64,000 bases of DNA from Alnus glutinosa. Its lineage: Eukaryota > Streptophyta > Magnoliopsida > Fagales > Betulaceae. Each line of letters starts with the position of its first letter. Position 1 is the stretch's first letter. Positions 1-11,599 of the stretch are shown here, piece by piece. The notes under the pieces are model-generated. The model searched no databases. It saw only the letters and a program-made list of their open reading frames with translations, and had not been told where the DNA came from. Location: positions 34,777,804-34,841,803 of the forward strand of contig NC_084888.1 in assembly GCF_958979055.1 (NCBI RefSeq), given 5' to 3'. Position numbers and translations under genes: made by a program.

Positions 1-636
1 CCAGCTTGCACAAGTCAACAACCCAATAGGTTCCGGATCAGAGCCCCAAAATTCCCATAACGATTGAAACCCTCAAGCTCCACACACCTCATCCATAAAA
101 ACTTGATTAAAAAAAAAAAAACCCATCCTTCCAAATTCCAATGGTGGTTCAAAATCCCACAAAAACCCATAAAGAAAAAACACAAATTTCCACCTAAAAT
201 CCCCCAACCAGAACCACAATAAAAAATCAACTGCCAAATGGGTTTCCAAATGAGAACCCAATACTCTCAACACCAGCCAAAACAAAGAACAAACCCAGAA
301 AAGAAATCCCAGAGAAAACAGAACGTCTACAATTACAGAATTTGAAAAGGGAGAGGCATGTGAGAGTAATTAATATGTCAGAGAAATTGATTTCTTGGGT
401 GACGCCGACTTTAGAGTAAAGATTTGGATACAGCATAGACGATCGACTTCCTTGGTTGGAGGCAAGCAAACTCCATGAGCGAGTGAGAGAGGGAGGCGGG
501 AGAGTAGATAAATGGTGGAGGGAAATAGGTGTTGCATTGGGAAGGAATCGAAGGAGAGAAATAACAAATAAACAAATCTTCAACAAATCTAGACTAGCTT
601 TGGGATAGAGAAGCTGATGGAGGAGCCTTTTTGTGG

Positions 637-699
<63 letters not shown>

Positions 700-740
700 A
701 TTGTAGATTTACAGTGGGTTTTACACGACCCACTGTGCAT
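1..740. repeat. Unclassified repeat, left copy
   Basis: This stretch is a diverged copy of about 24910-25740. Both copies end in a long T run followed by a short stretch around GGGTTTTAC, after which both continue with the same LINE-derived sequence. The equivalent place in the third spacer module (about 34545) lacks it, so it behaves like an insertion of about 1.3 kb, of which only the right part lies in this window. No credible coding region is seen. The poly-T run at 640-695 is its most obvious internal mark. The family is not recognised. It would lie inside the intron of HSP70 copy 1. Confidence 0.45.
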
Positions 741-845
741 GGTCTTAGAACCAGGAAAGATAAGAGGCTGCCTGGAACTTGTTTCCAAATTCTCCAACGC
801 CTGGTTGCCCCCTTTGCGGCACTGAACGCCACTGCTATGTTCGAA
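741..845 (+). mobile_element. LINE reverse-transcriptase C-terminal fragment
   Basis: A short translated stretch reads like the W-K-D-K-W-L-P-G region near the C-terminus of plant LINE reverse transcriptases (here RKDKRLPGTCFQIL). The same fragment occurs at 25745-25850 and, with more upstream sequence, at 34375-34650. It is a small decayed piece in the intron of HSP70 copy 1. Confidence 0.4.
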
Positions 846-859
846 CCCCTCTATTACGG

Positions 860-890
<31 letters not shown>

Positions 891-936
891 GAAAAAAGAA
901 AAAAGAAAAAAATTAGTTGTTTTCCTTTATCTTTTT

Positions 937-1476
937 GGGATAATTGCACCACTATTTTTTATTTTTTATTTTTTTATTTTTTTATTTTTTTTTTTTATCT
1001 TTTTGAGATAATTGCACCACCATCTTTGGGTTGGCCTAAATTACAAATCACAGTCTATGATACAAAAAGTTGATAAGGATCCCTGTGGTAAATCATAATT
1101 ACGAATCATTCCTGAACCCGTTTTTTGTCTACCAACTTAACATATTCTATTAGTTTGCCACATCATACATAATAAGAAATCGACACGTGGCCACCCCAGG
1201 CCTAGGGGAGGTCGTGCGCCACCCCCATACATGGCCAAGCCACCCCCGGTAGCCATCCCTTTGCTATTTTCTATTTTTTTTTTTTTTTATAAAAAAATAT
1301 ATATATTTAAAGTTTTATTTATTTATATTTTTTTATTGTAATGGACACGTGTCGATTTTTTATTGGGTATGACGTTGCAAACTAATGGAATCTGTTAATT
1401 TGGTAAACAAAAAATTGGTTCAGGGAGTGATTTGTAATTTAGGCCAACTCCAATAACCAATGATACAATTATCCCC
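937..1476. mobile_element. Foldback MITE, hAT-like by its target repeat
   Basis: The left arm (GGGATAATTGCACCAC, then GGCCTAAATTACAAATCAC after an internal T-rich duplication) is matched in reverse at the right end (GTGATTTGTAATTTAGGCC to AATTATCCCC). The pairing continues inward through the CGACACGTGG/GGACACGTGTCG region, so nearly the whole 540 bp can fold back. ATCTTTTT flanks both ends (929-936 and 1477-1484), an 8-bp target duplication of the hAT type. The related modules near 25855 and 34700 lack it. It lies in the intron of HSP70 copy 1. Confidence 0.55.
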
Positions 1477-1976
1477 ATCTTTTTTACTAATTTGTTTTTT
1501 TATTATTATTATTATTATAAGTCACATATGGCACAATATAATTAGTGTTGACATAACATATAATGGATTCTATTAAAAATTTTAGAAAAATTATTAGTTT
1601 TATTTTCTTGTACACCTCTTGTATAAAAACAATAACACCAAACACTCCTCAATTTTTTAACACTAAAGATTTATTTGTTTTTTAAAAAAAAAAACCTCGT
1701 AGAGCTATTTCTCACAACCTCCAAATCCTCCGACCAAGAATGCATTTAAAATAAAAAGAAAAAAGGCAAACATTCCGTTAATTCGATTCCTATCAAAATT
1801 TAAAGCTTCAATTTCCGCCATTTTTTGGATGAAACTAGAAGAATGCAATCAGATGTGGGTAGAGACAGCCAGGTTCTTTTTTATTACTACTTAAATACTA
1901 GCTACCGGATAAGAGATTCATAAATTTGGACGTAAAAGAGCTAAATAAATATGGCTAATTATAGACTAAAAATTAC

Positions 1977-2190
1977 CAAAGATGGAGTTTATGGGATTCC
2001 TGGCCACTTGGTTCTTGGCTGCCTCACCGACCAAACGCTCTTTGTCAGTGAAGGCAACACAAGACGGCGTCGTCCTGTTGCCCTGATCGTTCACTATTAT
2101 CTCCACTCGATCATGCTGCCACACACCCACGCAGGAGTACGTCGTCCCCAGATCGATTCCTATCGCTGGGCCCTCTCCTTCGCCAGCCAT
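1977..2190 (-). CDS. HSP70: HSP70 copy 1, exon 1 only (gene continues off the left edge)
   Basis: The ATG at 2190 opens [20 protein letters not shown], the N-terminus of a cytosolic HSP70 with the first phosphate-binding loop IDLGTTYS. The exon is 214 bp, as in every sibling, and ends TTT-G before a GTAATT donor. No second exon lies in 1-1976. By comparison with copy 4, where the matching repeat starts about 2.3 kb from its exon 2, exon 2 should lie roughly 2.3 kb left of the window. One notable change: the conserved TTPSYVAF reads TTPSCVAF here. The reading frame is also open upstream to an in-frame ATG at 2433 (81 codons), a feature of only some copies. Whether this copy is functional cannot be judged without exon 2. 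Confidence 0.75.
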
Positions 2191-2433
2191 TCTCGACGTC
2201 TGGAAGATAACGGAAATCAAGGAAGTCTCTGAGTGAACGGCAGTGAAAGCTTCAAAATGGACTAAATACAATGGATCGGCGTGAAATTCAAGTCGGACAG
2301 TTTTAGGTGGGAAAAGCTTCGGATCGAACATCTCCACCCGAAGGCGAGGGGTTGGATCCCAATTCGTCTGTAAAGTGTAACGAACAAATTCGCCTACTTT
2401 TCCATCCTGAGTGCGATGCTCAACTGTGACCAT
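2191..2433 (-). other. In-frame open extension upstream of HSP70 copy 1
   Basis: From an ATG at 2433 the frame runs open for 81 codons straight into the HSP70 start ([17 protein letters not shown] and onward). Related sequence precedes exon 1 of copies 3 (14711-14950) and 6 (44814-45060), but there the frame does not stay joined to the HSP70 start. Differences between copies 1 and 3 are mostly amino-acid changing, so I see no sign of selection on the peptide. It may simply be a 5' leader or a captured fragment. I do not recognise a domain. Confidence 0.35.
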
Positions 2434-4142
2434 TACCACAAATTGGAATGGCGGACGTGCCGAACTACCTCAAACCGGCCTCTTGTATTTTCTTTTCACT
2501 GTTTTTCCTTTCTATTTTATATTTTATTCAAATTTGGAGGTATATTGATATTGAAGATAAGCCGGATAAATTCTCCCATCCAGTTAATTAAGATCAACAA
2601 ATTAATTAACCACATATTAAAGGAGATTGCTTAAGGCCACTAATGGAATGGAATAAGGCCCATAAATACTTACAACAATTTTAAAGGCCGGCCCTCAATT
2701 AATTAAAAAAAAAACGATTAGTCAATATTTTTAATGAAGGCCCCAATTATGATAAAAATAAAATAATAAAAAAAAACATTATCAATTGAAATATGGAAAG
2801 AATTCAATATAATGCACAAGATATCAAGATTTTAGAGGAAGAAATTACAGATGGAAAATTATTTAGTTTCAAGATATTAAAATAATTAGACGATGATAAT
2901 TTCCACACAAAAAAAAAGGTCCTAATCTTTAAAGTTTTGATCAAATATGATGTTTATTTGGTGGTTTGGATTTATTATTAGAACCAAAAGTCTTAAAAGA
3001 AGTTTTACAAATATAAGAAAGTACTCAAATTAATGTACTAAATTTTATAAACAGACTAGATTCTTTTTCAAATGTATCTACCTACCACTAACATAATTTT
3101 AAAGAAGTTTTTTTAAAATAAAATTGATAAAATCGTACTTAAGATCGTGCATTACACTTGTTGCCCGTGCTTTTAACTACTATAAGGTTTGATCTTTAAA
3201 AAAAAAAAAAAAAAAAAACAACATCTACAAGGTTTGAAGCTTTTTGAGTCTAGCTGACAAGGGATGTTTGACAAGTAGACTAGGACTCTTGACAAGGAGT
3301 GCCGGGGCAGGTGATATCCAAGGGGCGTAAGAACTACGTACGATTTGATGCTTATTGTCCAACTGGGCATCAGATGCTTCTTTCCTCTATACATTTTTAT
3401 TGATAAAGTGCCTTATATTGTGAAGAGATATATAATTTAAGCACTTTATAAGTTATAGATATTCATTTTCTCTCAAGGTATCTTTTGAGAGTGAGTAAGG
3501 TACATGAACTTTTACATAGTTTCAGAGTAGATTCATTGGACGATGATGGGCATTTACCCTTCGGTTGAACACGTGTTTGGCCAAAAGTTACCACACGTGA
3601 GGGGGGCGTATTAAAGTGTTCATATTGCCAAGAGATACATAATTTAGACACTTTATAAGTCATAGACACTCCTCCTCTCTCAAAACATCTTTTGAAAGTG
3701 AATAAAGTCCATAAATTTTTACAAGCATCAACTGCATATGAAGCCACACAACCAACTGTCAATGTGGCTTCATAGTTCATATGCAGTTGATGCTGCCGTA
3801 TTGAGAGCTGACTGTGCTGACATATGGGCAGCTTCCACGGTAGGTTTAACATTTATCCCTTATTCCCTTTGGTTTTATTGGATTATAGGCATAGTCCCTA
3901 CCTAGCTAGCTTGGTTGCATCCAGCTCTGTTGTCTTTTTTCGGTTCTTTTGAATAATTTTTGTAGTTATTTGCTTGATTTTCGCTTGCAGATACTCTGTG
4001 GGAGCTTAGGCCAGGGGACTTCGATCCCATTGAAAAGTTTTGGACGAGGTTTCCACTGAAAATGGTTGGCCGACCCACTTCAAGGCCTTGGTTACCTTCT
4101 ATTTGGTCAAAAGATGAGGCCAAGTCACACCTCTTTTAGCAT

Positions 4143-4239
<97 letters not shown>

Positions 4240-4740
4240 TTTTTATTATGGACAACATGTGTCATTACATAATTTGATCTAACATGATACATTAACAGAA
4301 TTCTTTAAGATTTTGGACGAAAGTTAACGGCAGGAACTTATTTATTATTTTAACATACCACAAAAAACTCTTAAAACATTATTGTACCACTTCAAGCTTG
4401 ACGAATCAGCGTAACTGTATAGACTAATTTTACATTTTTTCCAAAAGGAAATAATTAGTTTGATCTTCAAGACAAGTCGCAATGAATTGTAATTGACTCG
4501 ATGGACATGTTTTCTCATATAGAAGGCAAGGATTGCACAGACCATGCATATATGGTTAGATTAGGCACATTCAGCTAGCTCTCTCATTATTCGTGTTTAA
4601 TTCACTAATGAAGTAACGTTTCATCATTGTTGGTTCGGGTTTAGGGAACAATATTTCTAAACTTCTAGTTTTGGTTGACATTTAGATTTAGAACATGTCT
4701 CAATCCAATTTATTTAGAATTCATCATTGTTGGTTTTCTT
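2416..4740. repeat. Inter-gene spacer module, copy 1
   Basis: This gene-free spacer recurs at 14893-20630 (with two large insertions), at 45050-49040 (partly doubled) and in part at 30050-30720. Landmarks are CCGGCCTCTTGTATTTTC near the start, GGACTCTTGACAAGGAGTGC near 3285, AACTGGGCATC near 3360 and CTCGATGGACATGTTTTC near 4497. It is the upstream half of the duplicated unit that spread the HSP70 genes. I see no coding capacity. Confidence 0.6.
4145..4231. repeat. (AT)n microsatellite
   Basis: An uninterrupted TA dinucleotide run of roughly 85 bp. The same place in the sister module (about 20105) has only a short run, so the tract expanded after duplication. Confidence 0.9.
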
Positions 4741-5088
4741 TTTTTTATTGAATATTGTTTTGATTACGCAAGAAAAGTAAAATTATGTGATAATTTCGTC
4801 ATGTTTATGTTTTGAATACTACTTTTTTGTTTTGATCGTGGCCATTTGTAAAATTCGTATTCGATAGTATTCAGGAACTATTTGTATTCGTATTCTTTCG
4901 CGCGAGTCACCTGTGATTCAAACTAGACGCGTGGGCAGAAACAACCTTTGTTGTGCGCGGGTGGTGATTAGAATTATGAATCAGAAATTTGGAGGGGGTA
5001 GACAACCCACGGGGACTCCATCGTTGGCGCAGTCGTGCGTGGTTGTCGTCGTCTCGCTCCTCGCTGGCGCATCCGTTGTGCACATATA

Positions 5089-5159
<71 letters not shown>

Positions 5160-8013
5160 CTCTCTCTCTCATGACGTTAGTTTATATATTGAAATACATC
5201 ATTTCTGATACAAAAGTTGATATATTGGAAGTCAGTGGTCATGACGTGTTTGATAAAATGTCCGAAAGACTATATGTGTCTACTGTCCTGTTATGACAAT
5301 GCCGTAATCGTTTATGATAAATGTTATCTGCACTACGGGTATGTTCGTAGTTAGATCTTGACATGTCTTTTTTCTACTACTACTGTGTGCAGACGTTGCC
5401 TCCAGCGGAGAGTATTGTTGGGACTAAGCTGAAACAACCTGAGAAAGAACGAAATATGTTCGAACCGAAATTTTATTCAGGTCAGACTGATCAATATATG
5501 AGATATGTGGCCTAGCTTTGAAGCCAAATCCAGTTTCAGCATTTGAACATTTTTGCTTCTGGGTTTGTTTGAAATACATTTTTGCTAGTTTAGGTTGATA
5601 TTTAGAAATGCCTCTAATCCAATTTATCAGAATTTTAATTTGTGGGAACTGCATTTGCAAGTAATCCAACTGGAAAGAACGGCTAGAAACACTTGGAAAA
5701 GTAATTACCAAATCTGTTTTTGTAATTTACTTCAGTGTCATTTATAAACATTCAAGCAAATAAAAGATCCATATGCTCTCGCTACCAGAATTTTGGTATT
5801 TAGCGACCACAAAACGCTGTCGCTAAAAATTCAAAAGTCGTCGATAGTAGGTCATCGCAATTGCTAGCTCCATCGATCGAGAAAGATTATCAGCGATGAC
5901 TTCGATGTTGTCGCTAATAGCGTAAGGACTTAAACTTCATCGCGGATATTGAGTTATTAGCGACGACCCATTGTTGTGGCGGATAACTTTGTACTGCTTT
6001 TATATATATCAAACGTCGACGTTTTAAACTTTGAAGTTGTGTTCTCATGATTTTCCTGTTTGACGCTGTTTAAGGGTAGTGTGTCTTACTTCTCCACATC
6101 TCTGCAAACTTGGTTTTGGAGCAAGCCCAACAATAGAGGTGACGCCTCAGGTGTCGAGCAAAAGACTCGCGCTTAGAAGACCTGTGCTTTGAAGACTTGG
6201 TGTTCGGAATACCCATGCTTAAAAGACCCACGCCTGGAAACCCACTGCTCAGATTCCTGGTGTACGGAAGATCCAGTTCTCTCCATTTATCTTGCTTCAA
6301 TCCAGTAGTCCCGTCTCGGTGTTCCAGTAATCTCCTCCGATGGTTCATGCAGCTTGCGGAGGAGTGAATTTTTGTCTTTTCCTTTTATTAACCCCTGTAT
6401 TAACAATAAGGCCTCTCCTGTTCAAAGAAAAAAAAAAACTCACCCTCCTGTGTTGGTCGAAGAGCTAGAGAGAAACCCATTTTGTTACTCTTTATTCATC
6501 AAATACAAAATCAGAAACCCATTTCTTTTCATTCTTTTTCAACAAATGCATAGGAAACAGAGGAAGAGAGAGACCCATTTTTCTTCCTCTTCATTTGCTG
6601 AAAAGAGAGAGAGAGAAAGAAACCTGAACGTTCTCCCCTTAGAAACGAAACTTTCTCACACCAAGCTTCTTGCATAGTACTTTGACGAGAACTAAGAAGA
6701 GGGAGAAATGCCAGGTGGGGAAGAAAGCGTGACTAATTAACAACGAGAATGATTTTGACTTTCACTTGACCCCACCAAGTCTCAACCCAACCTTAAGACT
6801 AATATGGCAAGAAGAAGAATCTTCGCCTCTGTTACTGGCCGGTTTGTGTCGAGAACTGACTTGCACAAATGTTGAGAAGCAAGACGAAGAGAAACATGTT
6901 TCCACTGCCCTTAAACAACATCAAGTAGGAAACCACGTACAAAAGAAACCTTTACTTCAGATAACTTCGAGATAAGACAATTTTGGAACAATCTTAACCG
7001 TTTATTAATTTATAGATGCTGTAGTGTAAAACTACAGCAGAAGTCGGATCCCACAGGCGCGACATGAGATTTGGGAGACACATTCCAAGGCAAACGTCGT
7101 GCAACGATTCAGTAATTTATTTTAAATAAATAATTATTGGGTGAGTCAATATCAAATTTTTTTATTTTTATTTTGATTTCTTATTATTTGATGGCAGAAA
7201 TAAATTAGTTAAAAAAATTTAATTGACGGTCTCAAATTGAGCATATAAATAAAGAGTATGCATAATCTATCAATACGAGATTAAGGTACAATTAGGCATA
7301 GGTTGGAAATACCTCTCTACAAAATTATTTTTTAGGTTTCTGTTGCTGGTTCTTTAATTTGTTTGAGCAAATATGGATGAAGGTATTCTAAATCTTTTTT
7401 TACTACATGTTTTAGCATAATATTTATTTTGCATGCTAAGATATAATTTTTTTTTTCTCTATTTATCTCAAAAGCTTAAGTTGATCAGAGATTGTAAAAT
7501 ATTCCATCATTTAATTCGTATTCCAAATATTCTCCCTCAAGTGTCGGCACAAATTCTTAGTCAATAAGTGAAACTCAATACTTGAAATGTTCAATTTAAA
7601 TGAAAGATACTCTTTCTCATGTGTGAGTTTTAGTAACTGATATGGATAAGTACTTAATACGTAAAATGTTCAATTCAAATGAGAGGTGAATTACGGAAAT
7701 AATGTTTGTACTCAAAACTTTTGTTCAGATACCATTTTAAATTACTAGCCAGTTATCTTAAAAACATTAAAAAAAATCAATCATTTAATTAATATTCTTA
7801 CCACTAAAAACTTGTTGCATGCCCCGTTCTCTTCACTAGGTTAATATTCCGTTCGAGTTTAATAAGTAACTAACCAAATTTCTTTTAATATTCCGTTCAC
7901 ATTTGATAACTAAGAAAATTAACTGTCATCAAAACACACTGGCAACAAAAATGCCCAAAACAAGGCTGGATACATTTGCACTGATAAGGTGCTATAACGG
8001 ATCCTCTAGTGTT
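4741..8013. other. Gene-free stretch with degraded repeats
   Basis: No supportable gene is seen. The stretch holds a (CT)n tract (5089-5170), a GTCGCTAA-rich segment at 5790-5970 that looks like a worn DNA-transposon end, an AG-rich segment near 6420-6680, and the 3' flank of HSP70 copy 2 from about 7900. Short open frames at 5424-5711, 6070-6348 and 6354-6677 show no recognisable domain. Confidence 0.5.
5089..5170. repeat. (CT)n microsatellite
   Basis: About 80 bp of CT dinucleotides, interrupted once near the right end. Confidence 0.9.
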
Positions 8014-11000
8014 CTAATTGTCTTCATTTTTAATATTTGCGATGATGGGATTGCATATTAACTCAAGTTCAATCAGTTTGTCCTTAAACTCATCTCCCTC
8101 CGCATGCTGGACACCATCTAACCAATGAATCACCTGCTTAACAGCAGCTTCAATCTTCTCCTTACCATCAGCATCAAGCTTTTCACCAATATCTTTATTA
8201 TTGACAATGTTCCTCATTTTGAACGCATAGTTCTCCAAAGCTTCTTTGGCCCTAACCTTCTTCTTGTGCTCATCATCTTCAACTTCGTATTTCTCAGCGT
8301 CCTGTACCATCCTATGAATCTCTTGCGTGGATAGCGAAGCCTTGTAATTTGTAATTGTGATTTTGCAACTTACACCAGTAGTCTGCTCCACAGCAGAAAC
8401 ATTCAAGATACCATTGACATCAATCTCAAAAAAAACTTTTATCTGAACTACACCCTTGCGTGCTACAGGAATGGGGGAAAGCTCAAATTGTCCCAACCAG
8501 TTGTTATCCACAACTCTGGCTCTCTCACCCTCGTAAACTGGGAACAAAACAGAACTTTGGTAGTCTTCGAGGGTGGTGTAGTTCTTCTCCATCTTAGTGG
8601 GAATGACGGTATTCCTCGGAATCACAACGGACATGTCACCTTTACGGATAATACAAGTCTCCACCCCAAGGGACAGAGGGGTTACATCCAATAGCACAAT
8701 GTGTTGAACTTTCTCATTACCCACACCAGCCATCTTTGCAGCTTGAACAGCAGCTCCGTAAGCCACAGCTTCATCTGGGTTGATGCTCTTGTTAAGCTGC
8801 TTTCCATCAAACAAGTCTTGCAATAGTTCTTGCACCCTGGGAATTCTAGAAGAACCACCAGTAAGAACGACATCGTGGACTCCGCTCTTTTCCATCTTAG
8901 CATCAGTCAAACACTTCTCCACAAGCTCAATAGACTTCCTGAACAAGTCTATATTGAGTTCCGAAAATCTAGCACGAGTAATACTTGAAGAGAAATCAAT
9001 ACCATTATATAAAGAATCAACTTCAATGGTAGTCTCAGCTGCAGAAGAAAGAATTCTCTTTGCTCTCTCACAAGCAGTTCTCAACCTTCTTAGAGCTTTG
9101 GCATTTCCACTTATATCCTCCTTGTGATGCCTCTTAAATATTTCAACGAAATACTTTAACATTCTGTTATCAAAGTCCTCACCTCCAAGATGAGTGTCTC
9201 CAGCAACGGCTTTCACTTCAAAAGTACCCTCGTCAATGGTAAGTAATGAGACATCTGCAGTGCCACCACCCAAATCAAAGATCAACACATTTCTCTTACC
9301 AATGCCCACCTTGTCAAGACCGTAACCAATGGCTGCGGCCGTAGGTTCATTGATTATCCTCATGACATTGAGACCTGCAATGCCTCCAGCATCCTTTGTG
9401 GCCTTACGCTGTGAATCATTAAAGTAGGCCGGGACAGTGACTACAGCATTCCTCACAGTTGTGCCAAGGTAGGCCTCCGCAATCTCACGCATATGTTTTA
9501 TGACCATAGATGAGATTTCTTCTGCAGCAAAATGCTTCTCTTCACCCTTATAAGTGACTACAATCATAGGCTTGTCGGCAAGGCCTTCAATGACCTTGAA
9601 TGGCCAGAGCTTGATATCATTTTGAACTATAGAATCACTAAATCTCCTACCAATCAACCGCTTTGCATCTGTAAAATAAGAAAGAAATGATAAAATGATT
9701 CATGAAGACTAAAGTAGGAGTATCAAATCTCAATATTGATGAGATTTAAATAGGCATTACCTTCTTTTTTTTACTAATAAATTGTTATGGTGGCATAGGA
9801 TCATATTTAGGATTTGAAAATGAATTTGTGCATTTATTAGGTTCCATATACCTCTAAAAACTATATATATAAAACAATTGGCATATTAAGAATTGGAATG
9901 AAAGACTAGTTATGTGGCACAAGATCAATGTAACCTCATTGGAAAAAATAAAACAATTTATGTGGCCAATTTTGTCAAGAAGTAATTTATTTTTATCAAG
10001 ATCGTCTACTTTTTGGGTCAAGATCGTCTAGCAGACAATTTGTTGTAAGTTTATTTTATTTTTTATTAAACCTATAACAAAACAATCATATAATTAAGAT
10101 CAGAAAGTCATTTCAATATTTCCTAATAGATCGCTTTAAATGTTTTTCACCTGTTGATTGAGTTTGAATTAAAAATGGAGATCTAGATTTATGTTACGTG
10201 AATGATTTCACAAACATATTTTGAGGGAACCTAGACCCTTCAGATTCGTTAGAGGAAACTAAACATTTTCAAACACAAGGTTTGAGATTAATTTTCTGCA
10301 TCTCTTCTCATTATTTCATCATACTTAAATAGAAAATATTACAACTCTAAAGGTGAAAATAAAATAAATATGGTAATCAAATCAAATTTGATTACCATCA
10401 ATTAGAATCAATCCTCTAAAAAATAATTATCATATAAGATAAGTATCAAATCATAACATATATTCTAACATAAGAAAAATATCCTACCATATTATATATT
10501 CTAATATTAATATCTACTCCGTGTAAAATTCTATTTTCATAACAATTTATAACAACTCTTCATCTTTTTCCTTTTTTTTTTCCCAAAAAAACCCTGTATC
10601 TTAATTGAGTTTTGAAAAACCCTTTGTAATCTAGTCTAAATTACTGTTTATTTTATTTTATTTTTTTCGATGAATAAAAGCTTTCGTTGATCAACTCCCA
10701 AAGTACACTCCAGAAAGAAAATCAGTCTGAAACACAAACTCAAACAGAATCAACAAAACCAGAGGCCAGAAATACAGGCCTAAACCAACAATCAGACTGC
10801 ATCCTCAAAACATAAAAAGGAGCAGTAAAACAACAAGGCCAAAAGGCCACACATCAACAACAAATTCAGTCCGAGTCACAGAGCAAACAAACATCAAAAT
10901 CTGGCACAGAGACACCATGAATACAACAACTCAACACTGCCAAGAAGAAAAAAGGAAACAAATAAAATTACTGTTTATATATATATATAGCCTTTCGCTG

Positions 11001-11469
11001 TTTTACTTAAACCCTGAGACTTCTGATTTCATGAATTAAAATCCTAAACCTTCATATATATAGATTAAATATGTTCCTTTCGTCCAATTTGAACACATGT
11101 AGACGCCACTGAGCATAAATTGGCACACCCTTGACAAGCACTCGCCATTGACAATAAAGCCTAGTTTTTCTTTTTCTTTTCTTTTTTGGTTTTACTGTGT
11201 GTCACATAGAAAGAGGAAAGAGAAGGAAAGAAAAGAAAAAAGAGTGAGAGATTACCAAAGACAGAGTTAATGGGATTCCTGGCCACCTGGTTTTTGGCTG
11301 CATCACCGACCAAACGCTCTTTGTCAGTGAAGGCAACATAAGACGGCGTCGTCCTGTTGCCCTGATCGTTCACTATTATTTCAACTCGATCATTCTGCCA
11401 CACTGCCACGCACGAGTACGTCGTCCCTAGATCAATCCCTATCGCTGGCCACTCTCCTTTGCCGGCCAT
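8014..11469 (-). CDS. HSP70: HSP70 copy 2, EEVD-less, two exons, intact
   Basis: Exon 1 is 11256-11469 and exon 2 is 8014-9668, separated by a 1,587 bp intron with a GTAATC donor and a TTACAG acceptor. The intron splits the Asp codon of [13 protein letters not shown]. The product is 622 aa against about 650 for canonical cytosolic HSC70. The ATPase domain shows IDLGTTYSC (about residue 11), [20 protein letters not shown] (about 203-211, where family members usually have GGGTFDV) and [12 protein letters not shown], then the linker [12 protein letters not shown]. The substrate-binding domain follows and the lid ends [14 protein letters not shown], with no glycine-rich tail and no EEVD. An ATP-driven chaperone in cytosol or nucleus is the family role. 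Loss of EEVD should remove docking of TPR co-chaperones such as HOP and CHIP (inference). It is the only copy whose last residues read NEDN. Confidence 0.85.
9669..11255 (-). other. Intron of HSP70 copy 2
   Basis: AT-rich intron with GT-AG ends on the minus strand. It carries a SINE or LINE-tail insertion at 10652-10964. Otherwise I see only low-complexity sequence. Confidence 0.75.
10652..10964 (-). mobile_element. SINE or 5'-truncated LINE with 14-bp target repeat
   Basis: AAATTACTGTTTAT flanks the insert on both sides (10638-10651 and 10965-10978). On the minus strand the insert ends in an A-rich tail after CTTTTATTCATCGAAAAAAA, typical of target-primed retroposons. The matching intron of copy 7 (near 53510-53550) has a diverged but uninterrupted site. 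No domain is left to assign a family. Confidence 0.65.
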
Positions 11470-11570
11470 TCTCGACGTCTGGAAGATCACGTACGGAAAT
11501 GAAGTAGATGAAGGAAGACGCTGAGTCAACGATCACGAAACTAAAGTAGAAGACATGTTGAAGATGGTCA

Positions 11571-11580
11571 TTTTATAGAA
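11571..11580 (-). promoter_or_regulatory. TATA box of HSP70 copy 2
   Basis: TTCTATAAAA on the minus strand, about 100 bp upstream of the ATG. The surrounding block is shared with copies 4 and 5. Slightly upstream lies TTCGTGAG, a weak partial heat-shock-element match (TTCnnGAA is the consensus). A full three-unit element is not seen. Confidence 0.4.
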
Positions 11581-11599
11581 TTTGTTTCCTTGCTCACGA

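Noticed and set aside
631-1073. Phe-rich frame of 146 codons
   Set aside because: It is a translation of the poly-T run and neighbouring T-rich sequence; only a short LINE-like piece within it is meaningful.
1978-2232. Plus-strand frames opposite HSP70 exon 1 (also at 14194, 26269, 35189)
   Set aside because: They are antisense to exon 1 and repeat wherever exon 1 occurs.
5790-5970. GTCGCTAA-rich segment resembling DNA-transposon ends
   Set aside because: The motifs are suggestive, but neither clear terminal repeats nor a target duplication could be paired, so it is mentioned only within a gene-free stretch.
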